A stretch of 13,034 bases of DNA from Haloarculaceae archaeon (lineage in GTDB: Archaea; Halobacteriota; Halobacteria; Halobacteriales; Haloarculaceae). This document shows positions 6,484 through 12,966 of this stretch, in pieces. Position 1 is the stretch's first letter, and every line of letters begins with the position of its first letter. The notes beneath the pieces are model-generated. The model made no database searches, was not told the origin of the DNA, and saw only the letters and a program-made list of their open reading frames with translations. The DNA lies in NCBI GenBank assembly GCA_028274885.1, contig JAQCMX010000046.1, forward strand, positions 1 through 13,034, read 5' to 3'. Made by a program: the position numbers and the translations under genes.

Positions 6484-7521
6484 ATGAGTCAGTCAAAGAG
6501 AGTCAGTGAGAGAGGCGATCGTGTTGGGATGTACCTGCAGGACAAGCACCCTATCCGGGAGAACATGGACCTCGTGCAGTATGCAGAAAAGCAGGGGTTC
6601 GACGAGGTATGGCAGGCCGAGTCGCGACTTGCACGGGACGGGATCACACCGATTGCGGCGTACGCGGCGGTGACCGAGGATATCAGAATCGGGTCGGGCG
6701 TTATCAACAACTGGACGCGAAACACCGCGCTGATCGCCCAGACGATGAGCACGCTGGAGGAGTTGGCGGGCCCTGACAGGATCCTCTGTGGCGTCGGCGC
6801 ATGGTGGGACCCGCTCGCCGAGAAGGTCGGTATCGACCGCAGCGGTGCGTTGCGCGCGATGCGGGAATGCGTGGAGGTTACCCAGTCGTTGCTGGAGATG
6901 GAAAACGTCACCTACGACGGGGAGTTCGTCCAGATGCGCGACGTGGAACTCGACGTCGTCCACGGCGATACAGGGCCACGGACCGTTCCGGTGTACGTCG
7001 GTGCGACCGGGTTCAAGATGCTCGAACTGACCGGCCACTTTGCGGACGGTGTATTGCTGAACTATCTCGTGAGTCCCGAGTACAACCAGAAGGCCCTGGA
7101 GGCACTCGAAGCAGGCGCAGACCGGGGTGACAGAACGCTGGCCGATCTCGACCGCCCGCAACTGGTCGTCTGCTCGATGGATCACGACGTAGACCAGGCG
7201 CTCGACAACGCCCGGGAACTCATCACACAGTATCTTGGCCAGCAGCCACACATCATGAAAGCCAGCGGCGTGAGTCAGGACCTCATCGACGAGGTCGGCG
7301 AGGCCATCGGCGGTTGGCCCGCCGAGAAAGCCGACATTCAGCAGGGGATGCATCTCATTCCCGACGAGGTGGTACACAAACTCACCGCAAGCGGGTCACC
7401 GGAACAGTGCCGCGAGAAGGTCCGTGAGTACGCCGAGAACGGCTGCCAGTGCCCGATCCTCTACCCACTCGGGGACGACCCGAAGCTGATGATAGACGAG
7501 TTCGCAGACGGCTATCTCTAG
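6484..7521 (+). CDS. LLM-class flavin/F420-dependent oxidoreductase (Mer-like)
   Basis: A 345-residue luciferase-like monooxygenase-fold protein from ATG 6484. Markers of the F420-using subgroup are AEKQGFDEVWQAE (34-46), the nonprolyl cis-bulge region IRIGSGVINNWTRN (67-80), GVGAWWDP (103-110), and VPVYVGATGFKMLELTG (168-184) near the coenzyme phosphate site. The closest functional group is methylenetetrahydromethanopterin reductase (Mer) and related F420-dependent dehydrogenases. In haloarchaea some members act on tetrahydrofolate C1 carriers and others on unknown substrates, so a specific Mer assignment is not safe. The C-terminal part (303-345, SPEQCREKVREYAENG) is the usual helix cap. 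It is separated from the salvage gene by a 173-base gap with its own promoter, so it is probably transcribed independently. It converges with the threonine synthase gene. Confidence 0.85.
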   Translation: MSQSKRVSERGDRVGMYLQDKHPIRENMDLVQYAEKQGFDEVWQAESRLARDGITPIAAYAAVTEDIRIGSGVINNWTRNTALIAQTMSTLEELAGPDRILCGVGAWWDPLAEKVGIDRSGALRAMRECVEVTQSLLEMENVTYDGEFVQMRDVELDVVHGDTGPRTVPVYVGATGFKMLELTGHFADGVLLNYLVSPEYNQKALEALEAGADRGDRTLADLDRPQLVVCSMDHDVDQALDNARELITQYLGQQPHIMKASGVSQDLIDEVGEAIGGWPAEKADIQQGMHLIPDEVVHKLTASGSPEQCREKVREYAENGCQCPILYPLGDDPKLMIDEFADGYL

Positions 7522-7524
7522 CTG

Positions 7525-7550
7525 GGACAGGTTCCAAACCGGAACTGTCC
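7525..7550 (+). terminator. Stem-loop between the convergent LLM and threonine synthase genes
   Basis: GGACAGGTTCC (7525-7535), a five-base loop and GGAACTGTCC (7541-7550) form a stem of ten pairs with one bulged G, starting four bases after the LLM stop. There is no T-run after it on either strand. It may protect or end convergent transcripts, but its role as a terminator is uncertain. Confidence 0.35.
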
Positions 7551-7638
7551 GTTCATCGAGGGTGTCCGTCGCCAGCCAGGCGCGCACGCCTCACAGTGGT
7601 CAGTGCAGGTATGGTAGTGCGGGCATATCGATGATCTA

Positions 7639-8898
7639 TCAGTCGTCCGCCGGTGCCTGCTCCGACGTGCCATAGAGCGATTCGACCTCGGAGAGCGACG
7701 GGTCGATGCTGTCGACGGCACCGGTTGCCTGCTGTGCGCCTTTGGTATCTTTGAGCCCGAACCCGGTCGAGGTGACCACGACCGTCTCGTCGGGTTCGAT
7801 GATCCCGGTTTCCCGTGCCTTCCTGACGCCGGCAACCGACGCGGCAGCCGCCGGTTCGGCAAAGATACCCTCGGTGCGACCCAGCAGTGCTTCGGCCTCG
7901 AGAATCGCTTCGTCCGTGACGAGAACGGCGTCTCCCCCGCTTTCCTCGAGTGCACGACAGGCTTTGATCGTGTTTCGCGGGCGGCCGACGGAGATGGAAT
8001 CTGCAAGTGTCTCTGCGATATCAGAAACGTCGTCGTGTTCGTGGAATGCGTCGTGGATTGCGGGCGCACCTTCGGCCTGGACGCCGAGCATCCGCGGATA
8101 CTCCTCGACGTAGTCCAGGTCGTAAAACTCCTTGAAGCCCTTCCAGGCACCGGAGATCGTACACCCGTCACCCATCGAGTAGACGACCCAGTCGGGGACC
8201 GAGCCGCGGACGACAGACTGCTCGGCGAGTTCGTGGCCGACAGTCCGTTTCCCCTCCACCTGGAAGGGGTTGATAGCGGCGTTGCGGTTGTACCAGCCGT
8301 ACTCGTCGGTGACGGTGACGCTCAGATCGTACGCCTCGTCGTACGAGCCATCGACAGCCAGGACGTCAGCACCGTAAACGAGTGGCTGAGCGAGTTTCCC
8401 CTCCGGTGCGTCGCCGGGGACGAAAATACGACAGTCGAGTCCACCCCGCGCAGCGTAGCCTGACAGAGAGGCGGCGGCGTTCCCGGTCGAGGCACACGTG
8501 ATGATATCCCGGCCGGCGTGGCGCGCCTTCGTCACGGCGATAGAACTGGCCCGATCCTTGAAACAACCGGTCGGATTTCGCCCGTCATCTTTGACGAGTG
8601 CCTTGACCCCGAGTTCCGCACCCAGTTGTGGGGCGTCGAACAGTTCCGTTCCGCCCTCCTGCAGCGTTACCCGGGTTGCGTCGGCCGACACCGGCAGGAA
8701 CGGTTCGTACTTCCACTGCGACGGGATTGCTCCGTCAAGCGACGCGTCGAAATCGTCGTGAATCGCGTCGTAATCGTACGTGACCTCCAAAATACCCTTT
8801 ACACCCTCGTGTTCGGGACAGGTGTAGATTACCTGATTCGGGTCGTACTCGGCGCCACAGAGGGTACACTCGAGATGCGTAACATGATCTAATGACAT
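7639..8898 (-). CDS. thrC: Threonine synthase (PLP-dependent, fold type II)
   Basis: Converts O-phospho-L-homoserine to L-threonine; 419 residues, starting at ATG 8898. An N-terminal metal-binding-like cluster is present: Cys11/Cys14 in ECTLCG and Cys27-Pro-Glu-His30. The PLP-binding Lys114 lies in NPTGCFKDRAS (108-118). The PLP-contacting SxGN loop is CASTGNAAAS (135-144), the phosphate-binding glycine loop SMGDG is at 241-245, and STGFGLKD (377-384) is the C-terminal cofactor motif. The family form is usually GSFKDRG, so GCFKDRAS is a divergent spelling shared by some archaeal threonine synthases and paralogues. Haloarchaea often have several ThrC-like genes, and a cysteate-synthase-like or other beta-replacing activity cannot be excluded. 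The gene is leaderless from a TATA box at 8922-8930. Confidence 0.85.
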   Translation of the reverse strand: MSLDHVTHLECTLCGAEYDPNQVIYTCPEHEGVKGILEVTYDYDAIHDDFDASLDGAIPSQWKYEPFLPVSADATRVTLQEGGTELFDAPQLGAELGVKALVKDDGRNPTGCFKDRASSIAVTKARHAGRDIITCASTGNAAASLSGYAARGGLDCRIFVPGDAPEGKLAQPLVYGADVLAVDGSYDEAYDLSVTVTDEYGWYNRNAAINPFQVEGKRTVGHELAEQSVVRGSVPDWVVYSMGDGCTISGAWKGFKEFYDLDYVEEYPRMLGVQAEGAPAIHDAFHEHDDVSDIAETLADSISVGRPRNTIKACRALEESGGDAVLVTDEAILEAEALLGRTEGIFAEPAAAASVAGVRKARETGIIEPDETVVVTSTGFGLKDTKGAQQATGAVDSIDPSLSEVESLYGTSEQAPADD

Positions 8899-8921
8899 AT
8901 GTTGACTTCGAGTGGCACATC

Positions 8922-8930
8922 ATTAAATCC
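8922..8930 (-). promoter_or_regulatory. TATA box of the threonine synthase gene
   Basis: On the minus strand GGATTTAAT is centred about 28 bases upstream of ATG 8898, the ideal position for a leaderless haloarchaeal transcript. No Shine-Dalgarno sequence lies between the two. Confidence 0.55.
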
Positions 8931-9043
8931 ACCGTTGGATCTCACGGGGGTTACATCCGGTTCAGGCCACCGGCGCGGCGGGATCCAAACAGGGTCTAAC
9001 AACGGATCGTGGCCTTACGAGTCCTGGTTTAACCGATCCTCTC

Positions 9044-9066
9044 GCCGTGTTCCTCGGTACGGCGGG
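9044..9066 (+). other. Small stem-loop in the thrC-usp intergenic region
   Basis: The 259-base divergent gap between the threonine synthase and the stress-protein gene contains an inverted pair, CGCCGT and ACGGCG, around 9044-9066. An isolated TATA-like GGTTTAACC lies near 9029. No coding frame with haloarchaeal codon use and no recognisable structured RNA could be seen in the gap. The stem-loop may lie in a long leader or in an unannotated small RNA. Confidence 0.2.
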
Positions 9067-9124
9067 TTCTCTCGGGAATCAGGGTGTTTCGAACAGCATC
9101 TCCGATCGGTGCCCAGACACCCAA

Positions 9125-9134
9125 CATTCTAAGA
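9125..9134 (+). promoter_or_regulatory. TATA-like box of the universal stress protein gene
   Basis: ATTCTAAGAG is centred near 9130, about 28 bases before ATG 9158, consistent with a leaderless transcript. It deviates from the TTTATA core, so it is a weaker call than the boxes of the M20 and LLM genes. Confidence 0.4.
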
Positions 9135-9157
9135 GGGATCACCGCCTCAGGTATAGT

Positions 9158-9607
9158 ATGTGGTTTGTTGTCTCAACCGATGGCTCCGACCAGAGCATCG
9201 CTGCGCTCCATTATGCGCTCGAGATTGCAGACGCGATGGGTGCAACGGTGACTGCGGTGTACGCGGTGGAACCGAATGTCCGCGAACGCGAGGCCAGTGA
9301 TCCGGTAACGGGGGTCGAGGACGCGAAAAATCGCCTCGTTATCGAAAACGTCGAGGATGTCGAACGGCGCGGCAGACAGGTGCTAGACGACGCGGTGGAG
9401 ATCGCTTCAGAGTACGAAATCGAACTCCAGACGGAACTGGTCTACGGCGATCCGATCGACGCGATTCCGCGCTTTGCCGAGCGAAACGACGCAGACGGCA
9501 TCTTTGCAGGGCATCGGGATGTGGCAAAGGACCACCAGCAGGTTCTCGGGAGCGTCGCCAAAGGGCTGGTCGATCGGTCGTCCGTCCCCGTTACGATCGT
9601 CCGGTAA
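9158..9607 (+). CDS. Universal stress protein (UspA family)
   Basis: A 149-residue single Usp domain, the normal size. The first strand and loop (FVVSTDGSDQSIAAL, residues 3-17) carry the nucleotide-facing Asp8. The C-terminal nucleotide-binding region reads AGHRDVAKDHQQVLGSVAKG (117-136), a version of the G-2X-G-9X-G-S/T pattern; the first Gly is kept but the spacing is less regular than in classical ATP-binding members. The final strand VPVTIVR is typical. Usp proteins are cytoplasmic dimers linked to stress survival; no specific role can be given. ATG 9158 was chosen over the open frame reaching back to 9047 because the Usp fold begins at MWFVVSTDGS and a TATA-like box sits 28 bases upstream. 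The NAD synthetase follows after a gap of about 80 bases. Confidence 0.88.
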   Translation: MWFVVSTDGSDQSIAALHYALEIADAMGATVTAVYAVEPNVREREASDPVTGVEDAKNRLVIENVEDVERRGRQVLDDAVEIASEYEIELQTELVYGDPIDAIPRFAERNDADGIFAGHRDVAKDHQQVLGSVAKGLVDRSSVPVTIVR

Positions 9608-9686
9608 CCCGCCCTCTGTCATCGAAGTGGACGAACATCCAGGGATCGCCGACTGTCGTTTGTTGTTTACTACTGCGACCTATATC

Positions 9687-10592
9687 GTGTGTCCATGTCA
9701 GGGATTGCACGGGCGCAGCACCCACTCGGAACTGGAAACGCGCTGCGATCACATCACCTCCTTTCTCAACGGTCAGTTCGAGACAGCAGGGGCAGACGTG
9801 GCGGTCATTGCCCTCTCGGGCGGGATCGACAGCACCCTCACCGCACACCTTGCCGTCGAAGCACTCGGGACCGAGCGCGTCTACGATCTCGTCCTTCCGA
9901 GCGAGGTCAACCGCGAGGAAAACATGAGCGACGCAGAACGTGTTGCGGGTGAGTTACTCGGTATCGACTACGAGGTAATCGAGATCGAACCACTCGCCGA
10001 GGCCGTTCTCGAGGCAAACCCCGATGTCGATTCCGCCGACCGGGCGACAGTCAAGTTACAGACGACCGCGGGCAATCTCCGCACCCGTCTCCGGGCCGTC
10101 CTGAACTACGTCGCAGCGAACCGACGAAACGGCATCGCCCTGGGCACGGGTAATCGGAGCGAAGCAGCCATCGGTTACTTCACGAAGTACGGGGACGGCG
10201 CCGTCGATTGCCACCCAATCGCAAATCTCTACGAGCAGCAGGTCCGCCAGCTGGCTCGCAGTATTGGCGTTCCCAAAGACCTGGCGTCGAAGACCGCGAG
10301 TGCCGGACTCTGGGTCGACCAGACCGACGTGGCAGAACTCGGTGTGGGGTACGATACGCTCGACTCGGTTCTCGCTCTCCACGTCGACGGCCCACTCGCA
10401 CAGGCCGCAACCGCCCGCGAAGTCGGCGTCGAGGAGGAAACTGTCGAACATGTCCGGCGGTTGCACGAGCGAAGTGAACACAAGCGCCACGCCCCCCAGG
10501 GCCAGACCAACTCTACCGATCAGAAATCGATATCACTCGCGTCTAACCGGTCGATCAGTTCGCCAAAGGATTCGGCCTCTCGCTTTTCCTGA
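9687..10592 (+). CDS. nadE: NH3-dependent NAD+ synthetase
   Basis: Makes NAD+ from deamido-NAD+, ATP and ammonia, the last step of NAD biosynthesis. The ATP-pyrophosphatase P-loop SGGIDST is at 44-50. GTGNRSEAAIGYFTKYGDG (153-171) and SAGLWVDQTDVAELGVGYD (205-223) carry the NaAD- and ATP-binding residues. No glutaminase domain is present, so ammonia must be supplied free. There is no ATG at a sensible place: GTG 9687 (301 residues) is chosen, and TTG 9705 (295 residues) is equally possible. The frame running back to 9474 overlaps usp and is not homologous. The family core ends near ERSEHKRHAP (261-270); about 30 further Ser-rich residues run on and overlap the convergent crotonase gene by 73 bases, which looks like read-through beyond the natural end. 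Confidence 0.88.
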   Translation: MCPCQGLHGRSTHSELETRCDHITSFLNGQFETAGADVAVIALSGGIDSTLTAHLAVEALGTERVYDLVLPSEVNREENMSDAERVAGELLGIDYEVIEIEPLAEAVLEANPDVDSADRATVKLQTTAGNLRTRLRAVLNYVAANRRNGIALGTGNRSEAAIGYFTKYGDGAVDCHPIANLYEQQVRQLARSIGVPKDLASKTASAGLWVDQTDVAELGVGYDTLDSVLALHVDGPLAQAATAREVGVEEETVEHVRRLHERSEHKRHAPQGQTNSTDQKSISLASNRSISSPKDSASRFS

Positions 10593-11212
10593 CGGTCCGG
10601 AGCAGATCTGTCCCGGATTCGCTCCTTGATGAGCCACAGTGCCACCGGATCGTTCTCGGCCAGTTCCGTAACCACACTCCGTGGCTTTTCGACGATTCTG
10701 CTGAGCAAGCCCATGGTTCGTGCCTCCTGTGCCGAGAGTACACGTCCCGAGAGGGCAAGCTCCAGGGCCCGTCCCTGACCGACAATCCGGGGCAGACGTA
10801 CGGTCCCACCCCAGGCCCCAAACAACCCGAGTGTGACGCCGGTCTCTGCAAGCGTCGCGTCTGGCGTGCCAAGCCGGATATCACAGGCCAGTGCGAGTTC
10901 GACCCCACCGCCCCGTGCAGGTCCGTCGATCCCCGCAACGACCACACCATCGTACTCCTCGATTGTGTTTGCCACGGCCTGGCCGTGCTTTGCAAACTCG
11001 ATTGCAGCCTCCCGGTCGAGCGACGTGACCGTTCCCAGATCGGCACCCGCACAGAACGCCTGCCCACTTCCTCGAAGATAGACAACTGGTTCTGCTGCTG
11101 TGTCGAGGGCCTCCTGTATCGAATCGAGATGATCGCGCGTCAGTGCGTTTTGCCGAGCCGGTCTCTCGATAGTGAGGACCCGAACGTCACCGTCGACAGC
11201 GGATTCGATCAT
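10520..11212 (-). CDS. Enoyl-CoA hydratase/isomerase (crotonase) family protein
   Basis: A 230-residue crotonase-fold protein, slightly short for the family (about 255-260). The CoA/oxyanion-hole segments are FCAGADL (53-59) and PARGGGVELALACDI (98-112). Both acidic residues used by enoyl-CoA hydratase are present: Glu105 in GGGVEL and Glu123 in LAETGVTLG, followed by GAWGGTVRLPR (132-142). Hydration of a trans-2-enoyl-CoA is therefore plausible, though crotonases catalyse many reactions and the substrate is unknown. The C-terminal helical region that helps trimer formation is shortened and charged (KREAESFGELIDRL, 210-223). The start at ATG 11212 faces the DUF7114-like gene in a 51-base divergent gap. 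The 3' end overlaps nadE by 73 bases on the opposite strand. Confidence 0.87.
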   Translation of the reverse strand: MIESAVDGDVRVLTIERPARQNALTRDHLDSIQEALDTAAEPVVYLRGSGQAFCAGADLGTVTSLDREAAIEFAKHGQAVANTIEEYDGVVVAGIDGPARGGGVELALACDIRLGTPDATLAETGVTLGLFGAWGGTVRLPRIVGQGRALELALSGRVLSAQEARTMGLLSRIVEKPRSVVTELAENDPVALWLIKERIRDRSAPDRQEKREAESFGELIDRLDASDIDF

Positions 11213-11263
11213 GTCGAGGCGTCGCCGCGGGTTTCCAAAGGTCTTTGCCTTTGCCTTCCCTAC

Positions 11264-11959
11264 ATGAATGCGATGGAAGAAGCCGCGGCGATTCGTCGGG
11301 CCGCGCTCGATGCCGTCGGGGATGTGGAACCGGTCGGGTTGCGCGAGCGCATTGGCTCGCTTCTTGAATCTAGTTCGATGGTTCCCGGGGTACTGACACT
11401 GCTTACGGTAGAAACAGTAGCAGACACCACAGCCACCTCGCTGGCCAGAGACGGTGGTTCACTCGATCAAGTCGCCCAGCGGGGTGCGGGCGTCCAGTTG
11501 ATCTACGACGGACTTCGACTCACGCGGCAGTTAGCACAGACAGAACCATGGACCGAGGTGGACGACGATGCAGACCTGGACGTACTCGTTGCAGACGTAC
11601 TCGTGGCCCGCGGTTTTTTTTTATTGGCGCGAACAGACGCCTCGGAGACCGCTGTGGAAACCGTCCGGGCGTTTGGTCGGGATCAGACAGTCCAACGAGA
11701 GACCGAAGATCACGCCTTCGATACGAGTCTCGAAGCCGACATTCTTGAACTCGCCCTCGTAGCCGGGACCACCATGGGTGGGATTTCACGCCCACCACAC
11801 CTGCGTGAGTTCGCCGCGACCACTGCTCAGGACAGCAGAGCCGACAGGGGGTTCGTCGAACCGGACAGATTGTTCTCCGACGCGTTCCGGAGCCGCCTCC
11901 GATCGCTGGTGCCCGATAACGCGGCCGTCGAAAGTGTCAGGCCGTCGGTCGACGACTGA
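11264..11959 (+). CDS. Haloarchaeal DUF7114-like protein of unknown function
   Basis: This 231-residue acidic, mostly helical protein starts at ATG 11264 (ATG 11273 is the alternative). It resembles a haloarchaea-restricted family that I recall as DUF7114, with the segments RRAALDAVGDVEP (11-23), GAGVQLIYDGLRLTR (74-88), and ADVLVARGFFLLART (110-124) followed by AVETVRAFGRDQT (130-142). The spaced alpha-helical pattern is faintly like polyprenyl-diphosphate synthases, but no DDxxD motif is visible, so enzymatic activity is not claimed. Codons for Gly-Phe-Phe-Leu-Leu contain a run of nine T (11614-11622), very unusual in this GC-rich gene. The gene is divergent from the crotonase and lies 41 bases before the tRNA. 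No membrane segment or signal peptide is evident. Confidence 0.75.
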   Translation: MNAMEEAAAIRRAALDAVGDVEPVGLRERIGSLLESSSMVPGVLTLLTVETVADTTATSLARDGGSLDQVAQRGAGVQLIYDGLRLTRQLAQTEPWTEVDDDADLDVLVADVLVARGFFLLARTDASETAVETVRAFGRDQTVQRETEDHAFDTSLEADILELALVAGTTMGGISRPPHLREFAATTAQDSRADRGFVEPDRLFSDAFRSRLRSLVPDNAAVESVRPSVDD

Positions 11960-11966
11960 ACCGAAA

Positions 11967-11976
11967 CGTTCAAAGA
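11967..11976 (+). promoter_or_regulatory. TATA-like box of the tRNA-Thr gene
   Basis: A CGTTCAAAGA stretch is centred about 29 bases before the first base of the tRNA, in the position expected for an archaeal promoter of a tRNA transcribed with little or no leader. The match to the TATA consensus is modest. Confidence 0.35.
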
Positions 11977-12000
11977 CAGTTCAGGGCTATCTTCGAACGC

Positions 12001-12072
12001 GCCTGGGTAGCTTAGCGGTAAAGCGCGTCCTTGGTAAGGACGAGACCCCGGATTCAAATTCCGGCCTAGGCT
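12001..12072 (+). tRNA. trnT: tRNA-Thr (anticodon GGT)
   Basis: A complete cloverleaf can be folded by hand. The acceptor GCCTGGG (12001-12007) pairs with CCTAGGC (12065-12071), with one G-T pair. The D stem GCTT/AAGC encloses AGCGGTA. The anticodon stem CGTCC/GGACG holds loop TTGGTAA with anticodon GGT, reading ACC and ACU. The T stem CCGGA/TCCGG encloses TTCAAAT, and T is the discriminator base. No intron is present and the CCA end is not encoded. The 3' half of such genes is a common integration site for haloarchaeal elements, and an integrase remnant follows 182 bases downstream. Confidence 0.97.
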
Positions 12073-12088
12073 TCCGGCGTTTCAGCCC

Positions 12089-12123
12089 TTCTCTCCCCAA
12101 TTTACGCTCTTCTTCGGAGAGAA
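12089..12123. repeat. Perfect 8-bp inverted repeat just downstream of tRNA-Thr
   Basis: TTCTCTCC (12089-12096) and GGAGAGAA (12116-12123) are exact inverse complements separated by 19 bases. They are followed by the AT-rich ATAAATAAA. They sit between the tRNA and the integrase remnant, where recombinase arm-binding sites, excisionase sites or an operator of an integrated element would be expected. No T-run follows, so it is not an obvious terminator. Confidence 0.35.
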
Positions 12124-12254
12124 TAAATAAAGCTCAAGAACGTTACGTTTCACTACACGTCCACCCCGACGCCGTCTTGCGATTCGCGTTACTGTCAGGA
12201 CACCATAAAGAACGGCGCTTCGCAGTCTGGCGATTCGGGGGGTGTCCCGTTTCG

Positions 12255-12757
12255 ATGAACCGGACTGACCCGCTTGACAACCTCGGCGGCGGTGACACCG
12301 TATCAGGCGAAATCCCACCCGCGCCCGAAGACTGCGAGTTCGACTACCCACTGGTCAGCGAGCGCTCGGAGCGCGACCTGCAAGAGTTCGGGCTGAACAT
12401 GGTGGAAGACTACGAGGATTTCAAACACGAACTGCTGTCGTGGCTAGCCACCTACGGAAAGAACCCGGACAAACACGAAGGCCTTGCCCGGTCAACCCTC
12501 GAATCCACCCACTACAAACTCGAAACCGCGTTCCGGTGGCTGTGGCGATACGAGAACCAGTACACCACGGGGTTCACCCCCGACCATGCAGACAGGTTCG
12601 TTCGCGTTCTCGACCGGTTCGAGGGCATGATTGACCCGAGTTTCAGCGGAGTGCGTTCGAGCCGTTGTACCAAGCGGCGCTCGAACATTCGTCGGTGAAA
12701 AGTTACCGCTCCGTGTTCCCCGAAGAGCGGAATCAATTGAAGTCCACGCTAATCGCT
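12255..12757 (+). pseudogene. Decayed tyrosine recombinase/integrase (N-terminal part, frameshifted)
   Basis: From ATG 12255 the frame encodes the SAM-like N-terminal DNA-binding region of haloarchaeal XerC/D-type integrases: YPLVSERSERDLQEFG (31-46), DYEDFKHELLSWL (52-64), STLESTHYKLETAFRWLW (80-97), TTGFTPDHADRF (104-115). After about residue 127 the homology breaks and the frame ends at 12698. A shifted frame at about 12647-12757 then resumes with a later part of the same family (AFEPLYQAALEHSSVKSYRS and PEERNQLKSTL). Residues normally lying between these two blocks are missing, so there was an internal deletion plus a frameshift. The catalytic domain with its Arg, HxxR and Tyr is absent. 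A TATA-like CATAAAG near 12205 precedes it. It lies just downstream of tRNA-Thr on the same strand, the classic layout of a tRNA-targeting element. It cannot make an active recombinase. Confidence 0.85.
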
Positions 12758-12966
12758 AGCGGAGGTCGTCGGACAGGTTCAGCCGATCCTGTAGTTGTAG
12801 TTCATCTATTCGTCGGTAGGCTTGGATGTGCGGACTATATCAATGTGTGCAACCCCTGACTCTGAGTTGCAAATTCGGTCTGATGCTTACGATCACCCCG
12901 ACCGACCGCCGGTAACAAAAAGCATATCTCTGGGCATGACTGACTGTGAATACACCGCAGGCTACA
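12758..12966. other. Degraded, AT-richer gap between integrase remnant and cdc48
   Basis: No intact gene is visible. Base composition is less GC-rich than in the flanking core genes. On the minus strand, a 27-codon open stretch from about 12839 to a TAG at 12756-12758 reads like the end of a protein (IDELQLQDRLNLSDDLR) and may be the remains of a second gene of the lost element. Near its right end, an AT-rich stretch at 12914-12928 (AACAAAAAGCATATC) is the likely promoter region of cdc48. Confidence 0.4.
12914..12928 (+). promoter_or_regulatory. Putative promoter of the cdc48-family gene
   Basis: AACAAAAAGCATATC is the only strong AT-rich stretch upstream of ATG 12967. With a start about 27 bases downstream it would give a leader of roughly 15-20 bases. 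No Shine-Dalgarno sequence is seen before the ATG. Confidence 0.35.

Noticed and set aside
6493..7377. Minus-strand open frame of 294 codons
   Set aside because: It is antisense to the LLM oxidoreductase, shows no recognisable family, and has the composition of a shadow frame.
12082..12351. Minus-strand open frame of 89 codons next to the tRNA
   Set aside because: It overlaps the integrase start antisense, is rich in Arg/Ser/Gly, and has no recognisable domain.
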